A model generated the notes under the pieces. It saw only the letters and a program-made list of their open reading frames with translations. It was not told where the DNA came from and made no database searches. DNA of 64,000 bases from Brevundimonas sp. (lineage in GTDB: Bacteria; Pseudomonadota; Alphaproteobacteria; Caulobacterales; Caulobacteraceae): assembly GCF_029945885.1 (NCBI RefSeq), contig NZ_JAQSDK010000037.1, forward strand, positions 310,001-374,000, in the 5' to 3' direction. Shown piece by piece: positions 1 through 11,329 of this stretch. A program made the translations under genes and the position numbers. Positions within the stretch are counted from its first letter, which is position 1. Each line of letters opens with the position of its first letter.

Positions 1-632
1 AGCTGGGCCAGACCCTCGGGCGCATCGCCGAACCGGGCCACGGCGCGTGCGAATACGGCCTGCACCCCCAGGGCCGTCAGCGGCGTCTTCTCCGACGGCT
101 TCCAGATCACCGGATCACCGCACACCAGGGCCAGGGCCGCATTCCAGGCCCAGACCGCCACCGGAAAGTTGAAGGCGGTGACGATGGCCACCGGCCCCAG
201 CGGCTGCCAGGTCTCGCGCATGTGATGGCCGGGCCGTTCCGAAGGCATGGTCAGGCCGTACAGCTGACGCGACAGGCCGACCGCGAATTCGCAGATGTCG
301 ATCATCTCCTGGACCTCGCCCAGGCCCTCGGACACGACCTTGCCGGCCTCGAGCGTCACCAGCATCCCGAGGTCGTCCTTGGCGGCCCGCAGCTCCTCGC
401 CCAGCAGCCGGACCAGTTCGCCGCGACGCGGGGCCGGCACCCGCTTCCAGGCGTCGAAGGCCTGACCGGCGCGCACAAGGGTCGCCTCGATCGCGACCTT
501 GTCCGCCTCGACCACGGCACCGGCCATGAGCCCGTCGATCGGCGAGCGCACCGCCAGGGTGCCGTCCCAGACCGCGGGCGCGACGCCCAGACGGGTCAGG
601 ATGGTTTTCGCGGCATTGGCGGTGGTGGTCAT
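1..632 (-). CDS. amaB: ALDH7-type aldehyde dehydrogenase (L-piperidine-6-carboxylate / alpha-aminoadipate semialdehyde dehydrogenase), 5' part only
   Basis: The reading frame is open from an ATG at 632 to the left edge, so about 210 N-terminal residues are visible and the catalytic Cys half lies outside. Readable family motifs are SERPGHHMRE, GPVAIVTAFNFPVAVWAWN and CGDPVIWKPSEKTPLTALG. The VDIC-like stretch EMIDICEFAVGLSR followed by SERPGH is typical of the ALDH7 (antiquitin/AmaB) branch rather than of betaine-aldehyde or succinate-semialdehyde enzymes. The expected reaction is NAD-dependent oxidation of alpha-aminoadipic semialdehyde in lysine catabolism. A GGAG about 7 nt upstream supports the start. 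It is divergent from the gene at 824. Family is secure; the exact substrate is inferred. Confidence 0.8.
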   Translation of the reverse strand, partial: MTTTANAAKTILTRLGVAPAVWDGTLAVRSPIDGLMAGAVVEADKVAIEATLVRAGQAFDAWKRVPAPRRGELVRLLGEELRAAKDDLGMLVTLEAGKVVSEGLGEVQEMIDICEFAVGLSRQLYGLTMPSERPGHHMRETWQPLGPVAIVTAFNFPVAVWAWNAALALVCGDPVIWKPSEKTPLTALGVQAVFARAVARFGDAPEGLAQ

Positions 633-823
633 CAGAATTCTCCGTCCTTGAGCCGCCCCGCTTAACGCTCGCGGCCCGCGGACGAAAGCGGAACCGGCCG
701 GACAGGGGTGCGCGGTCGCGACTGCGGACAGGGGACGCGGGCGTTTACCCGGCCTTCACCACGCGCCGGAACCCCCTGTTCACCGCCACCGCGGATAGTG
801 GGACGCTAGGACAGGGAGACATC

Positions 824-1393
824 ATGGCACGCGCACAATTCCAGAAGGGCCAGAAGGTCTGGGTCGAATGTGTCGGCGCATGGGCGCAGATCGAAAAGGT
901 TCAGCCCGTCTGGGCCAAGGGGTTCGAGGAGCCGGTTCGCGTCACCTATGACGTCGGGCTCGGGCGCGAATTCCTCGGTCACGAACTGATGCTGCCGGTC
1001 GATGACGCCGCTGCGGTGCAGACGACCGATCGGTGGCGGCTGTTGCGCGCACGCAACAAGTGGCAGCAGGCCGACGAATGTCTTCACCACCCCTATCCCG
1101 GCACCTATCCGGTTGTGGTCACCGACGCCGCCGACTGGGGCGGCTGGCGCGTGCCCGGGGCCGAATACGATCGTGATCCGTCAAGGATCGAGTACCAGGC
1201 CCGCCTGATCGCCGCGGCTCCGGCCCTGCTGGCCCTGGCCGAACAGCTGGTCGCCGCTGTCGACGAGACGCCCGAGGATGCACCGCCCGAGACCCGGCGA
1301 CTGGCCCAGGAGGCTCGCACCCTGCTCAAATCGGTCACCGACACCCTGATCTCCCCACAGGCAAACCCGGTAATGGCGTCCCAGGCGGCCTGA
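824..1393 (+). CDS. Conserved hypothetical protein, 189 aa
   Basis: No family is recognised. The ATG at 824 follows a clear GGGAG about 6 nt upstream. The N-terminal half reads like a small beta-rich domain (MARAQFQKGQKVWVECVGAW, then RVTYDVGLGREFLGHELMLP). The C-terminal half, from about residue 120, is Ala/Glu/Leu-rich and probably helical. There is no signal peptide or membrane segment, so it is probably cytoplasmic. It sits about 80 nt upstream of the PleC-like kinase gene in the same direction but is separated from it by GANTC sites, so the two may not share a promoter. Codon use matches the neighbours. Confidence 0.7.
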   Translation: MARAQFQKGQKVWVECVGAWAQIEKVQPVWAKGFEEPVRVTYDVGLGREFLGHELMLPVDDAAAVQTTDRWRLLRARNKWQQADECLHHPYPGTYPVVVTDAADWGGWRVPGAEYDRDPSRIEYQARLIAAAPALLALAEQLVAAVDETPEDAPPETRRLAQEARTLLKSVTDTLISPQANPVMASQAA

Positions 1394-1417
1394 CCGGCGT
1401 TAACCAAGGCTCGACAC

Positions 1418-1441
1418 GAATCCGCGACGCAGCCTAGATTC
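1418..1441 (+). promoter_or_regulatory. Two GANTC (CcrM-type) methylation sites upstream of the PleC-like kinase
   Basis: GAATC at 1418-1422 and GATTC at 1437-1441 lie about 55 and 35 nt before the kinase start at 1476. In Caulobacterales, GANTC adenine methylation by CcrM together with GcrA tunes cell-cycle promoters. The sites are seen directly; a role here is inferred. A TTAACC half-site at about 1400 could be a CtrA half-box but has no second half. Confidence 0.4.
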
Positions 1442-1475
1442 GGGCCTTCGTCATCGAATCGTCCGGGAGAGCGCC

Positions 1476-3923
<2,448 letters not shown>

Positions 3924-3932
3924 TTCCTCGCC

Positions 3933-4448
3933 TCAGGGCGCGACCGGCGTTGCCGGTGCCTCGCGCAGGGTCTTGCGGTCACGACCGTGCCGCCCGTTAC
4001 GCCCGCCGTTGCGGGCCAGGATGACCGACAGGGCCCGACGATCGTCGACATCCAGCGTGCCCAGCACGGTGACGGCGTCATTCTCGAGCCGAGATCGTCC
4101 GCGCAGCTCGGCGGTACGCGACTGCTCCAGCAGGGTGCGTACCTGATCAGCGTCGTAGGGTTCGGCCGCCGCGGCGGTTATGGCCGCGCGCCGGGCCGTC
4201 CGGGCCTCGTCGAAATCGGGGCGCGAGGCCATGGCCGTCGCGCGCAGTTCCTGACGGACCCGGTCACGAACCGTCGGGTCCATCGACTCCAGCATCATCC
4301 GGAACGGGACGCGGGGGCCGCGATGCTGGGACTCGACCCGGTTCTCGACCCGGGCCTGGCCCACCATCACCGTGACCCCGGCCGCAACCGCGAACAGATT
4401 CAGGGCGACCGAGGCGGCCAGCGCAATTTTCAGCGTGTTCGGGCTCAC
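3933..4448 (-). CDS. Membrane-anchored periplasmic metal-sensor/CpxP-like protein
   Basis: The protein has 171 aa. A single N-terminal membrane helix (about residues 7-29, KIALAASVALNLFAVAAGV) is followed by a helical, Arg/Glu/Ala-rich periplasmic part that resembles the heavy-metal-resistance/Spy-CpxP-type fold (MESMDPTVRDRVRQELRATA, then VRTLLEQSRTAEL). It is the last gene of a three-gene unit with the ECF sigma factor, overlapping the gene before it by 4 nt (start ATG 4448, stop 4445). In such units the periplasmic protein usually senses envelope or metal stress and reports to the anti-sigma factor. That role is inferred; no metal-ligand cluster is obvious. Confidence 0.6.
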   Translation of the reverse strand: MSPNTLKIALAASVALNLFAVAAGVTVMVGQARVENRVESQHRGPRVPFRMMLESMDPTVRDRVRQELRATAMASRPDFDEARTARRAAITAAAAEPYDADQVRTLLEQSRTAELRGRSRLENDAVTVLGTLDVDDRRALSVILARNGGRNGRHGRDRKTLREAPATPVAP

Positions 4449-4873
4449 CCCAGAACCTCCGTGTCATCGACCCCGGCCAGGGTCGCCTGGTAGAGGACCG
4501 CATCGGCCTGGACGTCGGCCGTCATATGGGTGGTCAGGCTCAGGCCGGCGACGACACCGGCACAGGCCGCCGCCGCCCAGCCGGCTCCGGAGGCCAGCAC
4601 CAGCCGGTCCAGCCAGAACCGCCGGGCCGGCCCTGGCTTGAGACCGGCGCGGGTCGCCGCGTCGATCACCCGGTCGCGCAGGGCGGCCGTGGCCTGGGGT
4701 CGGGGCGAGGCGGACAACAGGGTATCAAAGGCCATTGCCACATCGAACAGGGCGCGAGCCGCCGGATCGGTCGCCAGCAGACGCTCCGCCGCCGCCTGAT
4801 CCGCCACCGGCCAGCGCCGCAGGTCGCCGCCATAGGCCTCAGCCAGGGCAGTGAAACGGTCCAGGGTCATCAT
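4445..4873 (-). CDS. Probable anti-sigma factor, single-pass membrane protein
   Basis: The 142 aa protein has a soluble N-terminal part of about 90 residues (FTALAEAYGGDLRRWPVAD, helical) and one membrane segment at about residues 95-115 (LASGAGWAAAACAGVVAGLSL). This is the layout of small cytoplasmic-domain anti-sigma factors. Its start overlaps the end of the ECF sigma gene by 4 nt, so the two are translationally coupled. No HXXXCXXC zinc anti-sigma motif is present. The role as a sigma inhibitor comes from position and topology only. Confidence 0.55.
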   Translation of the reverse strand: MMTLDRFTALAEAYGGDLRRWPVADQAAAERLLATDPAARALFDVAMAFDTLLSASPRPQATAALRDRVIDAATRAGLKPGPARRFWLDRLVLASGAGWAAAACAGVVAGLSLTTHMTADVQADAVLYQATLAGVDDTEVLG

Positions 4874-5451
4874 CGTCCTCCCTCAATCCGCTCCCGGACA
4901 CCCTCGGGTGCCAGGTCGGTCAGAGCCTGTCGCAGGGCCCGTCGCCCTCGGGCGAGCAGGCTTTCGAGCGCGTCCACACTGACACCCATCAAGGCCGCGG
5001 CCTCGATATTGGTCAGCTCCTGATAGTGACACAACACAATGGCCTCGCGCTGCCGCCCGGGCAGCCGGGCCAGGGCGGCATCGACCCTCAAACCCACGTC
5101 CGCCGCCAGAAGCCCCCGGTCCGGCGCGGCCGAGTCGTCGGCACGTTCGGGCAGGGTATCGGTCGGACTCTCGCGCCGTCGTCTCAGCCGATCGTAGCAG
5201 AGGTTCAGCGCCACCCGGTGCAGCCAGGTATCGAATTTGGCCTTGCCGGGCACCCAGCGCGGGGCCTGTCGCCAGGCCCGCACCATCGCCTCCTGGGCCA
5301 CATCCTCGGCCTCGACCGGGTCGCCCAGCATGCGCTGCGCCAGCGCCAGCATGCGCGGCAGCTTGCGCGCCACCATGGCCTGAATGGCCGCGGGGTCGCC
5401 CTGACCCACGCGGCGCACCAGATCCTCGTCGGGGTCGTCGATACCAGCCAA
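4870..5451 (-). CDS. ECF-family RNA polymerase sigma factor (sigma-70 region 2 and 4)
   Basis: The 193 aa protein has region 2 at about residues 25-95 (RMLGDPVEAEDVAQEAMVRA, FDTWLHRVALNLCYDRLRRR) and region 4 at about 125-180 (ALARLPGRQREAIVLCHYQE, ALMGVSVDALESLLARGRR). Length and domain order are normal for ECF sigma factors. The start is a TTG at 5451 with a weak GAAAG upstream, and no in-frame ATG lies nearby. It leads an operon with the anti-sigma-like and metal-sensor-like genes, the usual arrangement for autoregulated envelope-stress sigma factors. The regulon is unknown. Confidence 0.9.
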   Translation of the reverse strand: MAGIDDPDEDLVRRVGQGDPAAIQAMVARKLPRMLALAQRMLGDPVEAEDVAQEAMVRAWRQAPRWVPGKAKFDTWLHRVALNLCYDRLRRRRESPTDTLPERADDSAAPDRGLLAADVGLRVDAALARLPGRQREAIVLCHYQELTNIEAAALMGVSVDALESLLARGRRALRQALTDLAPEGVRERIEGGR

Positions 5452-5516
5452 ACCGGGCTCTTTCGTTTCTGACCGAAAGGGCCGGTCGGTCGATGACCGC
5501 CTTCCCCGACATCATC

Positions 5517-6170
5517 CTACTCCGAAGCGGACGGCGCAGGCGACGCCTGTCTGTTCGTACGCCGCTCGCCCATCCGTTCACGCCGATGCTCGCGCATCTG
5601 CTGGCGTCCGGCCCGGCCTTCCTCGGCCGAGACATAGCCGTCGCTGTTGGCGTCGAGACGGGCAAAGGCTTCGGTTGCCCTGGCCTGGACCTCGGCGATC
5701 ACCACCGGACCACGATCGGCCCCGTGACGCCCGCCCTGGTGCGCCATGTCGCCACCGTGTCCGCCCTGTCGGCCACCGCGGTGACCGCGGCTGCGTTCGC
5801 CACGGGCACCCGCTCGGCCACCTTCGGCGCGGGCCGCATGGGCTCCGTCGAACTCGCTGCGGCTGATGGTGCCGTTGTTGTCAGCATCCATACTGGCGAA
5901 ACGGGTCGCATTCCGCTCGGCGCGATGGGCCTGCATCGCGGCCTGGCGTTCCTCGACCGTCACCGTGCCGTCGTGGTTGGCATCAACGGCGGTCAGGCGC
6001 TGGACGCGCTGCTGCACGAACTCGGCCTGGCTGACCCGGCCATCGGCATTGGCATCGGCACGCGCATGGCGCTGCGGCCCGGCGGCCGGTGCCTGCTGCG
6101 CCAGGGCGACGCCACCGGCGGCGGCGAGAGTCAGGGCGGCAAGGCCACCCAGCATGAGAGTCTTCTTCAT
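5517..6170 (-). CDS. Secreted EF-hand calcium-binding protein
   Basis: The start at 6170 gives a standard signal peptide (MKKTLMLGGLAALTLAAAGG, cleavage after ALAQ). Upstream in-frame codons look non-coding, and GGAG lies about 10 nt before this ATG. Four EF-hand-like calcium loops can be read in the 217 aa product: DANADGRVSQAEF, DANHDGTVTVEE, DADNNGTISRSEF and DANSDGYVSAEE. Between loops 3 and 4 is a Gly/Arg/His-rich linker of about 50 residues. The protein is probably periplasmic and binds calcium. The gene stands alone, between the sigma operon and glnE. Confidence 0.85.
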   Translation of the reverse strand: MKKTLMLGGLAALTLAAAGGVALAQQAPAAGPQRHARADANADGRVSQAEFVQQRVQRLTAVDANHDGTVTVEERQAAMQAHRAERNATRFASMDADNNGTISRSEFDGAHAARAEGGRAGARGERSRGHRGGRQGGHGGDMAHQGGRHGADRGPVVIAEVQARATEAFARLDANSDGYVSAEEGRAGRQQMREHRRERMGERRTNRQASPAPSASE

Positions 6171-6243
6171 AACGATCCGTCTCCAGAGACCGCAGAACTG
6201 GCGGTCGCAGTTTCCCCGTCTGGAAGGTCTAACGCCGGTCCGG

Positions 6244-9129
6244 TCAGATTCCGTCGCCGGGCGGAGGAAGGATCGTTTCAAAGGCCGCCCGTGCGGACTC
6301 GCGGACCTCGGTCAGGCGACGTTTCAGGGTTGGAAAGTCCGGTTCACCTGCCGCTTCGGCCAGGCGTTGCCGAAACCCTTCGGGTTCGGTTTCAGGGTCC
6401 GGCCGGTCCTCAAAGGCACAGCCGATCACCTGGGCCAGCCGTTGCTGCATACGCCAGGCCTCAGCCACCTGCGGATCCCCGGCCAGGGCCTCGAGAGTCG
6501 AGACGGTGAGGTCACCGCCCGTCGCGGCCCGGGTCAACTGGCGGAACTGGGCCACGAATTCCGCATCCACCTGCCCGCCCCTGACAAGCTTCAGGTCCCA
6601 CTCGCCCCGGGACGGCCGTCCCTGATCCATGCGGTCCCGCATCCGTCGCACATCACCGGCCACGTCCGCCTCCGGCCGCGGACGGCGCAGCACGGCCTCG
6701 ATCGCAGTCGCCACCCGGTCCCGGAAGGCCGGCTCACTGGCCCACACCACCCGCGCCCGCGTCAGCGTCATGAACTCCCAGGTATCGGCGTCGCTGGCAT
6801 AGTAGTCGGCCAGGGTTCCGAGCCGCACCGCGACCGGCCCCTTGGAGCCACCCGGCCGCAGCCGCAGGTCGACCTCATACAGCCCGCCCTCGGCCGTATG
6901 CGACGACAGGGCCGCGATCAGCCTCTGGGTGAAGCGTGAATAGAAGACCTCCGGGCTCCAGCCCCGATCGCCGGACACCGCCTCCGGTGCCGCCTCATAG
7001 ACGGTGATCAGATCGAGGTCCGAAGCGGCGGTCATCTCCCGCGACCCGGCCTTGCCCATGGCCACGATCGCCACCGCCCCACCCATCGTGCCGCCCATTC
7101 GTTCGGCCTCGGCCAGGGCCGCCGGGCCCAGGGCCCGCATCGCGCCGTCGGCCAGGGCCGTATAGGCGCGCCCGGCCGCCGCCGCTCCGGCCCGGCCGGT
7201 CAGGATCTGGACGCCGATCCGGAACATCTGCTCACGATGCACCCGCCGGACGACATTCATCGCCACTTCGAAATCCCCGGCGGATGCGACCTCGGCGATC
7301 AGCTGCTCCATCAGGCCGGTATCGGTGTCGAGGTCCCGCAGGAAACGCGCGTCCAGAATACTGTCCAGCGCGGCGGGATACCGGCCCAGGGTCCGGGCCA
7401 GACGTGGGGCGAAGGCCAGCACGCCCAGCACCATCTCGAACAACTGCGGCTGGGCCAGGAACAGGGCCTGGACCTGGACTCCGGCGCTGAGCCCCGAGAA
7501 GAAGACCGCGAACCGCCGGAAGGCCGCGTCCGCCGCCCCGGTCCGGGCCACCGCCGTCAGCAGTTGCGGGGCCAGTCGGGTGAACAGCTCCCGCCCCCGC
7601 GCACTGCGCGTCGCCGGGATCCGTCCGTGGTGCCAGCTGCGGATCGTGTCCGCCACCATCACCGGTTCGCTGAATCCCATCCGCCCCAGGGTTTCCAGGG
7701 TCTCGGGATCGTTCTCGACCCCGGTAAAGACGAGACTGCCATAGGGAGAGGACAGGTCTTCCTCCCCCTCGAACAGTTCGCCGTAGCGCCGGTTGACGCC
7801 CTGCAGGATCCGCTCGACCCGCGCATCGAAGCGCGCGAGATCGGCCTCACCCGCCAGGGCGGCCACGGCCGCGCGCCCGCGGTCGTCCTGCGGCAGGGTG
7901 TGGGTCTGTTCATCCTCCAGCATCTGCACGCGGTGCTCGAGCCCCCGCAGATCGACATAGGACCGGGTCAGCTCGGTCGCGACGACGGGGCGGATATGGC
8001 CCGCCTCGCTCAGGGCCTTCAGGGCGTCGGCGGTGCGGGGAGCCCGCAGGGCGGCGTCGCGCCCGCCGAGAATCAGCTGCTGGGTCTGGGCGAAGAATTC
8101 GATCTCGCGGATACCGCCCCGCCCGAGCTTCAGATTGGCCCCGGCCGCCTCCAGTCCGTCGCCGGTCTTGTGGACATGGATCTGGCGTTTGATCGACTGG
8201 ATGTCGAGAATGGCCGGAAAGTCGAGGCTGCGCCGCCAGACGAAAGGCGTCAGGGCCTGCAGGAAGGCCGCCGCCGCCGGCGCATCGCCCAGCACGGCCC
8301 GGGCCTTGATGAAGGCCGCACGCTCCCAGTTCTGGCCGACCGATTCATAATAGGCCAGGGCCATCGGCGCGGCGACGACCGGCGGGGTCGAGGACGGATC
8401 GGGCCTCAGCCGCAGGTCGACCCGGAAGACATAGCCGTCCGCGGTCCGCTCCGACAGCAACCCGGCCAGGACCTGGGCGGCACGGTTGACGAAACGCTGA
8501 GCCTCGACGCCCGGGGCCAGCACCGCCTCCAGCGTCTCCGGCTCATAGAACAGCGACAGGTCGATATCGCTGGAATAGTTGAGCTCAAATGCCCCGTGCT
8601 TGCCCATGGCCAGGCCGAACAGGCCGGGGACGGGCCCTCGCGGATCGTCGGCGGCGGCGAGCAATTTCCCCGTCCCCCTCTGCTCGTAGGCCACAGCGGC
8701 GAGGGCCGCCTGGGCCGCGGCATCGGCGAAACGCGACACGGCCCCGGTGACCCGGTCCAGATCCCAGACCCCGCCCAGATCCGCCAGGGCCGTGAGCAGG
8801 TGCAACTCGGCCTTCAGCCAGCGCAGCGGGGCCTTCACGACTTCGGACGGCCCCTCGAGGGCCGCGGTATCCGCCAGGATGGCGGCGAGACGGTCGGACG
8901 GGTCCGCCTCGAGGATGGTGCGCAACCGGTCCGGCCAGCGTCGCGCCAGACCGGACAGATAGGGTGAGGCCGCGAACACCGGGGCCAGGGCCGGCCAGGT
9001 GCTGTCCAGCACGCCGGTCCAGCCGTCTGCGGCGGCGGCCTCCGACAGCCGCTCGAGGACCCGCGCGGCCGCTTCGACGTCGCGGACCGGGCCGCAGGGC
9101 TTCAGCCGCGGCCCGAGCGGTCCGGTCAC
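6244..9129 (-). CDS. glnE: Bifunctional glutamine synthetase adenylyltransferase/deadenylase
   Basis: The 961 aa protein is full length for the family (E. coli about 946). It carries two nucleotidyltransferase domains. The N-terminal de-adenylylating one has the acidic motif NYSSDIDLSLFYE and the C-terminal adenylylating one has AASDLDLITVYE; each is followed by the RVDLRLRP or EVDLRLRPGG signature. It attaches and removes AMP on glutamine synthetase in response to PII and so controls nitrogen assimilation. The GTG start overlaps the stop of the kinase gene upstream by 4 nt (GTGA), so it is the last gene of the degP-regulator-kinase-glnE run known from other Alphaproteobacteria. Confidence 0.97.
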   Translation of the reverse strand: MTGPLGPRLKPCGPVRDVEAAARVLERLSEAAAADGWTGVLDSTWPALAPVFAASPYLSGLARRWPDRLRTILEADPSDRLAAILADTAALEGPSEVVKAPLRWLKAELHLLTALADLGGVWDLDRVTGAVSRFADAAAQAALAAVAYEQRGTGKLLAAADDPRGPVPGLFGLAMGKHGAFELNYSSDIDLSLFYEPETLEAVLAPGVEAQRFVNRAAQVLAGLLSERTADGYVFRVDLRLRPDPSSTPPVVAAPMALAYYESVGQNWERAAFIKARAVLGDAPAAAAFLQALTPFVWRRSLDFPAILDIQSIKRQIHVHKTGDGLEAAGANLKLGRGGIREIEFFAQTQQLILGGRDAALRAPRTADALKALSEAGHIRPVVATELTRSYVDLRGLEHRVQMLEDEQTHTLPQDDRGRAAVAALAGEADLARFDARVERILQGVNRRYGELFEGEEDLSSPYGSLVFTGVENDPETLETLGRMGFSEPVMVADTIRSWHHGRIPATRSARGRELFTRLAPQLLTAVARTGAADAAFRRFAVFFSGLSAGVQVQALFLAQPQLFEMVLGVLAFAPRLARTLGRYPAALDSILDARFLRDLDTDTGLMEQLIAEVASAGDFEVAMNVVRRVHREQMFRIGVQILTGRAGAAAAGRAYTALADGAMRALGPAALAEAERMGGTMGGAVAIVAMGKAGSREMTAASDLDLITVYEAAPEAVSGDRGWSPEVFYSRFTQRLIAALSSHTAEGGLYEVDLRLRPGGSKGPVAVRLGTLADYYASDADTWEFMTLTRARVVWASEPAFRDRVATAIEAVLRRPRPEADVAGDVRRMRDRMDQGRPSRGEWDLKLVRGGQVDAEFVAQFRQLTRAATGGDLTVSTLEALAGDPQVAEAWRMQQRLAQVIGCAFEDRPDPETEPEGFRQRLAEAAGEPDFPTLKRRLTEVRESARAAFETILPPPGDGI

Positions 9130-10583
9130 GCCGCCGCTGCCGGCAGGATCAGGGCCACACGCAGGCCGGGCCCGAAGCCGCCGTATTCACCCGGCCCCTC
9201 GTCCAGTTGCACCCGGCCGCCGTGCGCTTCCAGTACCGCCGCCACCAGCGACAGGCCCAGACCCGAACCCGGCTCGGTGCGGCTGTTGTCGAGGCGCACG
9301 AACCGCTCCACCACCCGGTCGCGATCACCGTCGGGCACGCCCGGCCCGGTATCGGTGATCGAGAATTCGATATCGCCCGACGAACGCCGCCGGGCCCGCA
9401 GCATCACGGCCCCGCCCTCGGGGGTATATTTGATGGCGTTGTCGATGACATTGGCCAGGGCCTGGGCCAGGAACGGCCGGTTGGCGTCGATCATCAGCCC
9501 GGTTTCGATCTCGGCCGAAAACTCCAGCCCCTTGTCCTCGGCGGCGGGCTCATACAGTTCGGCCATGTCGGCAGCCAGTGAACCGGCGTCGAACACCACC
9601 GGATCGGGCGTGCGCCCGGCGGCGGCCTGCAGACGGGCGATGGCCAGGACAGTGTTGAAGGTCTTCAGCAGTTCGTCGGCCTCGGCGAGCGACAGTTGCA
9701 GCGCGTCGACCCCGTCGATCTTGCCCGCCTCGGCATCGATCAGGGCGACTTCCAGCTTGGCCCGCATTCGGGTCAACGGCGATCGCAGGTCATGGGCGAT
9801 CGCGTCCCCGGCGTGCCGGACCGAGGCCATCGAGGCCTGAAGCCGGTCCAGCATGGCATTGAGGCCGGCCCCCAGTTCGTCCAGTTCATCGCCACTGCGA
9901 CGGACCTCGACCCGGGCCTTGAGATCGCCCTCCTGCACGGCGGTGACGACCCGGTTCAGCCGACCCATCGCCTGTTCGACATTGCGGCTGACGATCAGTC
10001 CGCCGCCCGCGCCCAGCAGCAGCACCATCCCCATCGCCGCCCACAGGGCCTGGGTCAGGCGCGACAGGTATTTCTCGGTGTCGCCCAGGTCCTGGGCGAC
10101 CAGCAGCATCTCGCCGCCCGACAGGGTCACCTGGACCCCCAGGGCCTGGTTGCGCACGACATTGCCCGCCGCGTCGGTGTCGGTGAAGCGGAAGGTCGCC
10201 CACTGTTCTCCACCACGATAGTTGTCGATCGGCGAGACATTGAGCGGCTGCCCGTTGGTCGCGCCCGCCGCCGACCGTTCGGTGACGCTGAGATCACCGG
10301 TGATCTTGCTGCCGTCGGACCGCATCAGCAGATAAAGATACGGACTGCGTTTGGTGACCCGTTCGACCAGGGCCTGGTTCAGCACATCAACGCCACGGGT
10401 GCGATAGAGGGCCGTCAGCACCGAGGTCTCGGCCCGCACATCGGCCTCGGCCCGCGCCCGGGCCTCGGAGGCCGAGGCGAAATAGACATAGGCCAGCACC
10501 GCGCTGGCCGCCGCCGCGAACAGGGCCAGGAACAGCAGCGTCAGCCGGAACGGCGTCCGCCGGAAGAGCGACGGGAGCTTCAC
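9126..10583 (-). CDS. HAMP-containing sensor histidine kinase
   Basis: The 485 aa protein has two membrane helices (about residues 11-33 and 180-203) that enclose a periplasmic sensor domain of about 145 residues. HAMP (about 205-255) and HisKA follow, with H264 in AHDLRSPLTRMR, and then an ATPase domain with N box NVIDNAIKYTPEGG and G boxes DTGPGVP and GSGLGLSL. It is the cognate partner of the OmpR-type regulator immediately upstream (6 nt gap; GTG start). By position it is the kinase found between degP and glnE in rhizobia and Caulobacterales. The signal is unknown; envelope stress is plausible given degP. Confidence 0.92.
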   Translation of the reverse strand: MKLPSLFRRTPFRLTLLFLALFAAAASAVLAYVYFASASEARARAEADVRAETSVLTALYRTRGVDVLNQALVERVTKRSPYLYLLMRSDGSKITGDLSVTERSAAGATNGQPLNVSPIDNYRGGEQWATFRFTDTDAAGNVVRNQALGVQVTLSGGEMLLVAQDLGDTEKYLSRLTQALWAAMGMVLLLGAGGGLIVSRNVEQAMGRLNRVVTAVQEGDLKARVEVRRSGDELDELGAGLNAMLDRLQASMASVRHAGDAIAHDLRSPLTRMRAKLEVALIDAEAGKIDGVDALQLSLAEADELLKTFNTVLAIARLQAAAGRTPDPVVFDAGSLAADMAELYEPAAEDKGLEFSAEIETGLMIDANRPFLAQALANVIDNAIKYTPEGGAVMLRARRRSSGDIEFSITDTGPGVPDGDRDRVVERFVRLDNSRTEPGSGLGLSLVAAVLEAHGGRVQLDEGPGEYGGFGPGLRVALILPAAAA

Positions 10584-10588
10584 GCCGA

Positions 10589-11260
10589 CTAGGCCTCCAG
10601 CCGGTAACCCGCGCCGCGGACCGTCTGCAGCATCGCGCGGTCAAAACCCTTGTCGATCTTGGCGCGCAGCCGGCTGATGTGAACGTCGATGACATTGGTC
10701 TGGGGGTCGAAATGATATTCCCAGACCTTCTCCAGCAACATGGTGCGGGTCACCGACTGACCGGCGTGGCGCATCAGGAACTCCAGCAGCTGGAACTCGC
10801 GGGGCTGCAGATCGATCTCGGTCTCGCCGCGATGCACGGTGCGGGCGATCAGATTCATCTCCAGATCACCGACCTTGAGCACGGTCTGGACCCCGCCGGT
10901 CTCGCGCCGGCGCGATAGGGCGTCGACCCGGGCGATCAGTTCGGCAAAGGCATAGGGTTTGACCAGATAGTCGTCACCGCCGGCCTTCAGCCCCAGGACC
11001 CGGTCCTCGACCTCGCCCATGGCGGACAGGAACAGCACCGGCGTCTGGTCGCCGTCCTTGCGCAGGGTCTCGACCATGCCGATGCCGTCGAGGCGCGGCA
11101 TCATCCGGTCCACGACATAGACGTCGTAGCCGCCCTTCTGGGCCTCCAGCAGGCCAAAGGCCCCGTCCACCGCATGGACTACGTCATTGCCCGCCTCGGT
11201 CAGGCCACGCACCATCGCCGTGGCCGCCTCCGCGTCGTCTTCAACCACCAGAATACGCAT
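10589..11260 (-). CDS. OmpR/PhoB-family response regulator
   Basis: The 223 aa protein has a receiver domain with acidic pocket E7-D8-D9, phospho-acceptor D51 (VVDRMMPRLDG) and conserved K101 (YLVKPYAFAEL). A winged-helix DNA-binding domain follows (about residues 128-223) with the family signatures LQPREFQLLEFLMRHAGQ and NVIDVHISRLRAKID. It pairs with the adjacent histidine kinase and lies just downstream of degP. A GATTC methylation site (11281-11285) and a strong hairpin lie in its leader. Confidence 0.95.
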   Translation of the reverse strand: MRILVVEDDAEAATAMVRGLTEAGNDVVHAVDGAFGLLEAQKGGYDVYVVDRMMPRLDGIGMVETLRKDGDQTPVLFLSAMGEVEDRVLGLKAGGDDYLVKPYAFAELIARVDALSRRRETGGVQTVLKVGDLEMNLIARTVHRGETEIDLQPREFQLLEFLMRHAGQSVTRTMLLEKVWEYHFDPQTNVIDVHISRLRAKIDKGFDRAMLQTVRGAGYRLEA

Positions 11261-11285
11261 CGATCAGCCCCCGGAATTCAGATTC

Positions 11286-11311
11286 GCCGCCGATGTTAGC
11301 GCATCGGCGGC
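11286..11311 (-). terminator. 10-bp perfect hairpin between degP and the response regulator
   Basis: GCCGCCGATG (11286-11295) and CATCGGCGGC (11302-11311) are exact inverted repeats with a 6-nt loop. On the minus strand the hairpin follows the degP stop (11330) and precedes the regulator start (11260). No T tract follows, so it may attenuate read-through or process mRNA rather than act as a full intrinsic terminator. Confidence 0.5.
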
Positions 11312-11329
11312 GATCCCGTCAGTTAAGGC

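Noticed and set aside
7237..8967. Plus-strand open frame of 576 aa within glnE
   Set aside because: Antisense to the glnE catalytic domains; composition typical of a shadow.
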